This document shows, piece by piece, positions 15,146-18,039 of a DNA stretch of 18,039 nt. The translations under genes were made by a program, and so were the position numbers. Under the pieces are notes generated by a model that was not told the origin of the DNA, made no database searches, and worked only from the letters and a program-made list of their open reading frames with translations. Position 1 is the first letter of the stretch. Each line of letters opens with the position of its first letter. The stretch covers positions 1-18,039 of the forward strand of contig CAZLBC010000092.1 in assembly GCA_964557575.1 (NCBI GenBank), written 5' to 3'. The stretch is from CAZLBC01 sp964557575 (GTDB lineage Bacteria > Planctomycetota > Phycisphaerae > SM23-33).

Positions 15146-15409
15146 CTATTCCTTTAGGTCTGAATTGTATCTAAAGATCACCAGTTTGCACTTTCTGCAG
15201 CGATTGGCTGGCAACTTATCTTTACTCATTTTGGGGAAACCCCACCAGTCTTTCTGGAGTTTCTCCAGTTTGGAACTGAACATGAAGCCCCGCTTCATGT
15301 CTGGATCTGTCGTCCAGCAAACACCGAATGACGGGGCCTGTAAGAAGCCTTCCTCAAGTTCCCCGTCACACTCTGGGCACTTTCTTAATCCGGGTTGTTC
15401 ATTACAAAT
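15146..15409 (-). pseudogene. DUF6487/PF20097-like zinc-binding protein, no standard start codon
   Basis: The frame between the TGA at 15413-15415 and the TAG at 15146-15148 encodes about 87 residues: LRKCPECDGELEEGFLQ, then FGVCWTTDPDM, KDWWGFPKM, and ANRCRKCKLVIFRYNSD. The paired C-P-x-C near the start, the central Trp, and R-C-x-x-C-x-x-x-I-x-x-Y near the end are the pattern of the DUF6487 (PF20097) family of small zinc-binding proteins. No ATG, GTG or TTG exists in this frame before the first Cys pair. The only options are an ATT at 15409, or ATG AAC AAC CCG (about 15403-15392), which is out of frame and stops at once. It may therefore have lost its start by a one-base indel. It lies between a long palindrome (15415-15585) and attC-like site 3. 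Confidence 0.55.
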
Positions 15410-15414
15410 CTCTC

Positions 15415-15585
15415 ATCGAACGGGTGGGCGCTGACCGGCGCTGGTTCGGGCCGGAGCAAGCTTGCTTGCGCAGGGCCGGGCCGGCGTCCGGTCCAGCGTC
15501 TGGTTGGCCGGCGCAAGCCGGCCGGCCAGATGCTGGACGAAGTCAGCGCCCACCCGTTGCCCGGACGCGCAGCGTCCGGGCAACG
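15415..15585. repeat. Complex nested palindrome containing the full copy of a dispersed repeat
   Basis: A 17-bp perfect inverted repeat, AACGGGTGGGCGCTGAC (15419-15435) with its complement at 15542-15558, encloses further hairpins: AGCAAGCTTGCT (15455-15466), an 11-of-12-bp stem at 15492-15537 with inner GGCCGGC-GCAA-GCCGGCC, and a flanking perfect 13-bp stem with a 3-nt loop (15556-15584). Its first 73 bp (15419-15491) recur at 16331-16403 with one mismatch. The outer cores (AAC/GTT) resemble an attC, but the arms pair perfectly with no extrahelical base. Confidence 0.8.
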
Positions 15586-15669
15586 CCGAGCATGACGCTC
15601 AAATCAGGTAGTGTCAAGTCAACCGCGTTCGCGCGGTTGATTTGTAGCCGTCCATGCGTCTTGTTGGCC
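15578..15669 (-). repeat. attC-like site 2 (after MazF)
   Basis: On the minus strand: GGCCAAC, spacer AAGAC, GCAT-G-GACG, a central segment with a strong hairpin (TCAACCGCG-CGAA-CGCGGTTGA, stem at 15615-15644), CGTC-ATGC, spacer TCGGC, GTTGCCC. GCAT and GACG pair exactly with ATGC and CGTC, leaving one extrahelical G on the left arm. Six of seven outer core positions also pair. It starts 2 bp after the MazF stop. This is the attC layout (R''-L''-L'-R'). Confidence 0.75.
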
Positions 15670-15671
15670 TC

Positions 15672-16013
15672 TCAGTAAATGCACGCGTCGAGTAGCGAGA
15701 GGACTTCGTCGAGCAACGCTGGCGATGCTCGACCGATCTTCTTCACCTTGCGGGCCTGGAAATCGATTGACTTCACCTGATCAACCATGACGACACCGGT
15801 CACACTGTCGCTGTCGGTGATCGCAACGTGGAATGGATAATCACGCCGTGTGTTCGTGATCGGACACACAATGGCGAGTCCGGTGTGCCGGTTGAAGAGG
15901 TCGTTGCTGATCACGAGAGCGGGCCTTCGCCCCTTCTGTTCGTGCCCCGATTGCGGATCGAAGGTAGCCGCGACGTAGCAGCCTTTCCGAGGAATGTAGG
16001 TTGGCACTACCAT
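15672..16013 (-). CDS. mazF: MazF/PemK-family toxin (mRNA interferase)
   Basis: A 113-residue toxin starting at ATG 16013, inside the end of the antitoxin gene (ATGGTAG overlap), with GGAGG upstream in the antitoxin's last codons. MazF/PemK landmarks: IPRKGCYVAATFDPQSGHEQKGRRPALVISND (the beta-barrel start with the G-x-E-x-x-x-x-RPALV motif), GLAIVCPITNTRR (the 'P-I-T' strand), VTGVVMVDQVKSIDFQARKV (the 'DQ' strand) and the C-terminal helix SPALLDEVLSLLDACI. Family members cut mRNA, usually at short ACA-like sites; the specificity is not readable here. Overlap with MazE implies coupled translation. It is the last gene of its cassette; attC-like site 2 begins 2 bp past the stop. The open frame extends upstream to 16100, but that part is antitoxin sequence in another frame. 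Confidence 0.93.
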   Translation of the reverse strand: MVVPTYIPRKGCYVAATFDPQSGHEQKGRRPALVISNDLFNRHTGLAIVCPITNTRRDYPFHVAITDSDSVTGVVMVDQVKSIDFQARKVKKIGRASPALLDEVLSLLDACIY

Positions 16014-16255
16014 ACCTCCTTCCCGACCGGCTCTCCCCAATCGACCTCCTGCGGCTTGAAGTCGTGCGGAATTCTCGTGACCAACTCCTTCAGGCTGCAT
16101 CTACCACGAACACGCCTTGCCGGGGAAACGACAATCACCCCGTCATGCACGGCGAGGTCAACTTCGTCTCCGACCGAGATATGGGCTTCTTCGAGAACCT
16201 GCCGACTAAGCCTGAGTCCCTGGCTATTGCCCCATTTCTGAACCTTTGTAACCAT
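16007..16255 (-). CDS. mazE: MazE/AbrB-family antitoxin
   Basis: An 82-residue antitoxin with an excellent ribosome site (AGGAGG, 7 nt before ATG 16255). The N-terminal swapped-hairpin DNA-binding domain is clear: VTKVQKWGNSQGLRLSRQVLEEAHISVGDEVDLAVHDGVIVVSP (residues 2-45), with the family's 'WGNS-x-x-x-R-hydrophobic' motif. The C-terminal half (CSLKELVTRIPHDFKPQEVDWGEPVGKEVW) would be the flexible toxin-wrapping tail. It should neutralise the MazF encoded 7 bp overlapping downstream and, as in other MazEF systems, repress the shared promoter at 16283-16311. The pair is self-contained within one cassette. Confidence 0.93.
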   Translation of the reverse strand: MVTKVQKWGNSQGLRLSRQVLEEAHISVGDEVDLAVHDGVIVVSPARRVRGRCSLKELVTRIPHDFKPQEVDWGEPVGKEVW

Positions 16256-16282
16256 AATGGCACCTCCTGTGTGAATATCCTA

Positions 16283-16311
16283 TGTATAGCCCGTGGCGCC
16301 TGTAAAGTCAA
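16283..16311 (-). promoter_or_regulatory. Sigma70-like promoter of mazEF
   Basis: On the minus strand, TTGACT (16311-16306), a 17-bp spacer, then TATACA (16288-16283), about 28 bp before the mazE ATG. This is close to consensus with ideal spacing. The -10 lies in a partly symmetrical ATAC...GTAT-like stretch, a plausible MazE operator. It lies inside the cassette, after the 73-bp repeat. Confidence 0.8.
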
Positions 16312-16330
16312 TTCTTTGCTTCTGGAGGCC

Positions 16331-16409
16331 AACGGGTGGGCGCTGGCCGGCGCTGGTTCGGGCCGGAGCAAGCTTGCTTGCGCAGGGCCGGGCCGGCGTC
16401 CGGGCAACG
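16331..16409. repeat. Truncated copy of the dispersed 73-bp repeat
   Basis: Matches 15419-15491 over 73 bp with a single A/G difference, then joins directly to GCAACG, which in the other copy lies after the second GCGTCCGG. The copy therefore looks like a deletion between two GCGTCCGG direct repeats of the longer element. It lies between attC-like site 1 and the mazEF promoter. Confidence 0.85.
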
Positions 16410-16477
16410 ATCAGGATCACTCGCAGACAATGGCCGCAGCGCGGCTATTGTCTGTCGAGTGCATCCTCTGGTTCGGC
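16402..16477 (-). repeat. attC-like site 1 (overlapping the end of DUF2442)
   Basis: On the minus strand: GCCGAAC, spacer CAG, AGGAT-G-CACTCG, one unpaired A, a 14-bp hairpin (CAGACAAT-AGCCGC-GCT-GCGGCC-ATTGTCTG, one G-T pair), CGAGTG-ATCCT, spacer GATC, GTTGCCC. AGGAT and CACTCG pair perfectly with ATCCT and CGAGTG, leaving a single extrahelical G. Of the three sites this has the clearest attC fold. The DUF2442 stop codon lies inside it. Confidence 0.8.
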
Positions 16478-16729
16478 GATTCGTCCGTTGAGCCAGATCT
16501 CGGATTCGGCCAGATCGACATCATCATTCCAGATGACACCGTAGCCGTGGGAATCGGCGTGGGCGCATCGGAAGATGGCATCGTCCCGGAGGGGCTGGAA
16601 GGCGTCGCTCCGAAGGAGCGGGGTGCAGTCGTACACTCTCCGGTCACCATTGTCGAACGTGACCAGCAGAGTCTTACCCTTTCTCGGCTTGACATCTCGG
16701 ATCTTGGGATATGTCGTGGCTGTTGTCAT
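16445..16729 (-). CDS. DUF2442 domain protein
   Basis: A 94-residue protein, ATG 16729, with GGAG 6 nt upstream formed by the last codon of the DUF4160 gene; the two genes are 3 bp apart. The core (IRDVKPRKGKTLLVTFDNGDRRVYDCTPLL, then FRCAHADSHGYGVIWNDDVDLAESEIWLNG, residues about 10-82) is the DUF2442 pattern with its 'F-x-N-G-x-x-R-x-x-D' and 'W-x-x-x-x-D-L-x-x-x-x-L/W' features. DUF2442 and DUF4160 genes are very often adjacent and are suspected to form a toxin-antitoxin-like pair, with DUF2442 a DNA-binding or partner protein; this is not proven. The last nine residues (EPEDALDRQ) are encoded by the attC-like site, so its tail was probably acquired from the recombination site. Confidence 0.88.
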   Translation of the reverse strand: MTTATTYPKIRDVKPRKGKTLLVTFDNGDRRVYDCTPLLRSDAFQPLRDDAIFRCAHADSHGYGVIWNDDVDLAESEIWLNGRIAEPEDALDRQ

Positions 16730-16732
16730 GTT

Positions 16733-16981
16733 TTACTCCAAACCGGGCAGCTTCTTGTAGTCTTGAGTCTCCCACATCCGCTGGAGTTCGTCCTTGTACT
16801 GTTCTGCCCAGTCACGTACGAGGCGCTGTGCTCGTGCAGAGAGGTCTCCCTCTATCATCTCCAGCGTGGTCACGTCGAACACGCCGTTGAATTCGGCATA
16901 GACGGCATGAAAATGAGGCACGCCGTGCTCACGAAAGTACATTTTGATCAGGATTCCGTAGAATCGTGCTATGACCGGCAT
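16733..16981 (-). CDS. DUF4160 domain protein
   Basis: An 82-residue protein, ATG 16981, with GGGAG 7 nt upstream. MPVIARFYGILIKMYFREHGVPHFHAVYAEFNGVFDVTTLEMIEGDLSARAQRLVRDWAEQYKDELQRMWE is the full DUF4160 signature: 'I-x-x-F-x-G-I-x-I-x-M', the H-G-x-P-H-F-H-A motif (residues about 19-26), and the 'G-x-L-x-x-R-x-x-x-L-V-x-x-W' helix. The histidine-rich motif suggests metal binding, but the biochemical role is unknown. It is first in a two-gene unit with DUF2442 and has its own promoter at 17004-17032. The unit starts right after a GTTCGGC core (17041-17035), as expected for a cassette. Confidence 0.9.
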   Translation of the reverse strand: MPVIARFYGILIKMYFREHGVPHFHAVYAEFNGVFDVTTLEMIEGDLSARAQRLVRDWAEQYKDELQRMWETQDYKKLPGLE

Positions 16982-17003
16982 ATCGCATCTCCCTTCACTA
17001 CGG

Positions 17004-17032
17004 AGTATAGCACATCATCGCGTTCTTGTCAT
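17004..17032 (-). promoter_or_regulatory. Sigma70-like promoter of DUF4160-DUF2442
   Basis: On the minus strand, ATGACA (17032-17027), a 17-bp spacer, then TATACT (17009-17004), about 22 bp before the ATG. Five of six bases match at each box with optimal spacing. The GTTCGGC cassette-border core abuts it upstream (17041-17035). Confidence 0.75.
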
Positions 17033-17090
17033 CCGCCGAACGTATATCTAACCCGCATTTGGGATTCGGGCCGTTGAAAACGGCGCGATT

Positions 17091-18039
17091 TCAAAAGTCG
17101 GGTTCAGATTCTTGTTCGATCTCCCGTGACTCCCTGAGATTCGCCGGTTTCTCTTTTGCACGTTCCAGCCGGGACCTGACGATTTCATAGAACGCGGCAT
17201 GATCGTTTGTCGGATACTTCTGGCCTGGATAGGTGGCCCCGGTGGTGTCCGCGATGCCCCAATGCTGGTTGTCTCCGCCGTCGTAACTTCCAAAAATGCT
17301 AAGAACTGTGGCTTGCTGGCACCAGTCGACCCGCCGCTGCCACTCGTCGAGGGACACGTGCGGCTTGTGGTTCAGGACTGAGGGGCCTGCATAGCGTATC
17401 TCATCATTCCCTCCCCAACGGTCAAAGCCCCAGGGCCATTTCTTTGTTGCACCAGTAGGCTTGGCCGCCGCGTATCCTCGGTAGAATTTCTCGAGATAGA
17501 CTTTGTCTTCCGGCGGTGCTGCCACAATTCTCTGCTCCATGTCAGGAATATATTTAGCCGTTCCAAATAGAATAAGCACGGGTTTGCCCTGATAGTGGAA
17601 CGCACGCTTGGGGTCGTCTTTAACGAAATACTCCCACATCTTCTTCGCTTCAGACTCCAAAGGGCCGACTTGCCGGGGGGGTGTTTCCTGTCTGCGTTGA
17701 GGACGGCAGTCGATAGTCGGAATCCATTGTAGAGCCCGTTTCTTAGCCGCTGCCTTCAGTGCACCTTTTCGGTTCCATGCATGACCGAAATTCGTATAGT
17801 CCAGAATTAGGACATCGATGTGTGCCCCCTGTATCTTCTCCAGCATCGATTCCACGCAATCCCGATTGTTCCACGCGTGCTTGTGATAGGTTTCCCCGTG
17901 ACACAAATATTTCAGCCCCCGCCAGTCACCTTCCATTTCCCAACCTGACCGCCAAGCCATCACCCAACAGGCGCTTTTGCTCTTAGGGCCTGCACGGAAA
18001 TAAGTGGTCAAATTTTGGTGTTCTAAAACGGAGCAAATG
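17091..18039 (-). CDS. Probable TIM-barrel glycoside hydrolase (GH99/GH71/WbsX-like), 5' end outside window
   Basis: The frame is open to the right edge with no convincing start; a TTG at 18011 exists, but sequence before it (CSVLEHQNLTTYFRAGPKS) reads on, so the gene is taken as partial. At least 306 residues are visible: HIDVLILDYTNFGHAWNRKGALKAAAKKRALQWIPTIDCR (a beta strand ending in Asp, then a helix), FHYQGKPVLILFG, WPWGFDRWGGNDEIRYAGPSVLNHKPHVS, EWQRRVDWCQQATVLSIFGSYDGGDNQHWGIADT, and a charged tail with YEIVRSRLERAKEKP. 'GKPVLI' followed by a late 'W/F...G..' strand is typical of GH99, GH71 and WbsX-like barrels, but the expected catalytic Glu pair is not evident. It is less GC-rich than the left-hand locus and ends about 50 bp before the cassette border. 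Family assignment is tentative. Confidence 0.6.
   Translation of the reverse strand, partial: ICSVLEHQNLTTYFRAGPKSKSACWVMAWRSGWEMEGDWRGLKYLCHGETYHKHAWNNRDCVESMLEKIQGAHIDVLILDYTNFGHAWNRKGALKAAAKKRALQWIPTIDCRPQRRQETPPRQVGPLESEAKKMWEYFVKDDPKRAFHYQGKPVLILFGTAKYIPDMEQRIVAAPPEDKVYLEKFYRGYAAAKPTGATKKWPWGFDRWGGNDEIRYAGPSVLNHKPHVSLDEWQRRVDWCQQATVLSIFGSYDGGDNQHWGIADTTGATYPGQKYPTNDHAAFYEIVRSRLERAKEKPANLRESREIEQESEPDF

Noticed and set aside
15060..15434. Plus-strand 124-codon open frame
   Set aside because: The minus strand here encodes the DUF6487-like protein with paired CxxC motifs and an attC-like site; the plus frame has no domain features.
15415..15562. Calling the long nested palindrome a fourth canonical attC site
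   Set aside because: Outer AAC/GTT cores exist, but the 17-bp arms pair perfectly with no extrahelical base and no spacer, unlike the other three sites. Kept as a repeat of unclear type.
16001..17077. Plus-strand 358-codon open frame across the cassettes
   Set aside because: It runs antisense through MazE, DUF2442 and DUF4160 and through the repeat and promoters; no family resemblance.
17035..17085. A further complete attC between the right-hand hydrolase gene and DUF4160
   Set aside because: A GTTCGGC core is present, but the expected L'' and L' arms do not pair; only a short AACCC/GGGATT symmetry is seen. Treated only as a cassette border.

Overview
The window looks like part of a genome from the PVC superphylum (Planctomycetota, Lentisphaerota, Kiritimatiellota or a relative). 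This rests on gene content: a PBP1-AraC fusion regulator of the XylR type, two DUF6288-type giant secreted proteins, a planctomycete-style sialate O-acetylesterase (SASA), a YdjY-like protein and a DUF1680/GH127 enzyme. No rRNA, tRNA or other taxonomic marker is present, so the assignment is inference. Left-hand genes (1 to about 5040) are very GC-rich; 5175-9900 and the right end are clearly less so.

Region 1 (1-14453) is a carbohydrate-degradation locus around one regulator. A XylR-like regulator (10170-11339, +) is the only clear plus-strand gene. Divergent from it runs a minus-strand series: DUF6288 protein A, SASA esterase, Tat-exported metallophosphoesterase, YdjY-like protein, GH127-type beta-L-arabinofuranosidase, alpha/beta hydrolase and a GH13-like protein that runs off the left edge. 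Convergent with the regulator is a second DUF6288 paralogue (11457-14036), preceded by a broken small secreted-protein gene. Almost all these products carry export signals, so they probably act on a decorated polysaccharide outside the cytoplasm. The regulator would sense a released sugar through its periplasmic-binding-protein-like half. Two palindromes just upstream of it are candidate operators.

Region 2 (about 14650-17041) is different: six small minus-strand genes (a zinc-ribbon-like protein, a DUF6487/PF20097-like protein, MazE-MazF, and DUF4160-DUF2442). Three of the gene units end at, or within 2 bp of, an imperfect palindrome with integron attC architecture: outer AAC/GTT cores, an unpaired spacer, an inner stem with a single extrahelical G on the left arm, and a variable apical hairpin. 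I read this as a gene-cassette array without an integrase in the window (a CALIN, cluster of attC sites lacking integron-integrase). A 73-bp GC-rich sequence recurs almost perfectly directly after two of the attC cores, inside a larger nested palindrome in one copy. The two toxin-antitoxin-like cassettes each carry a strong sigma70-like promoter.

Region 3 (17091-18039) holds the 3' part of a probable TIM-barrel glycoside hydrolase (GH99/GH71/WbsX-like, uncertain) that runs off the right edge.

Three genes appear broken or lack a usable start: the GH13-like gene, the small protein before DUF6288-B, and the DUF6487-like cassette gene. They could be real pseudogenes or assembly indels.
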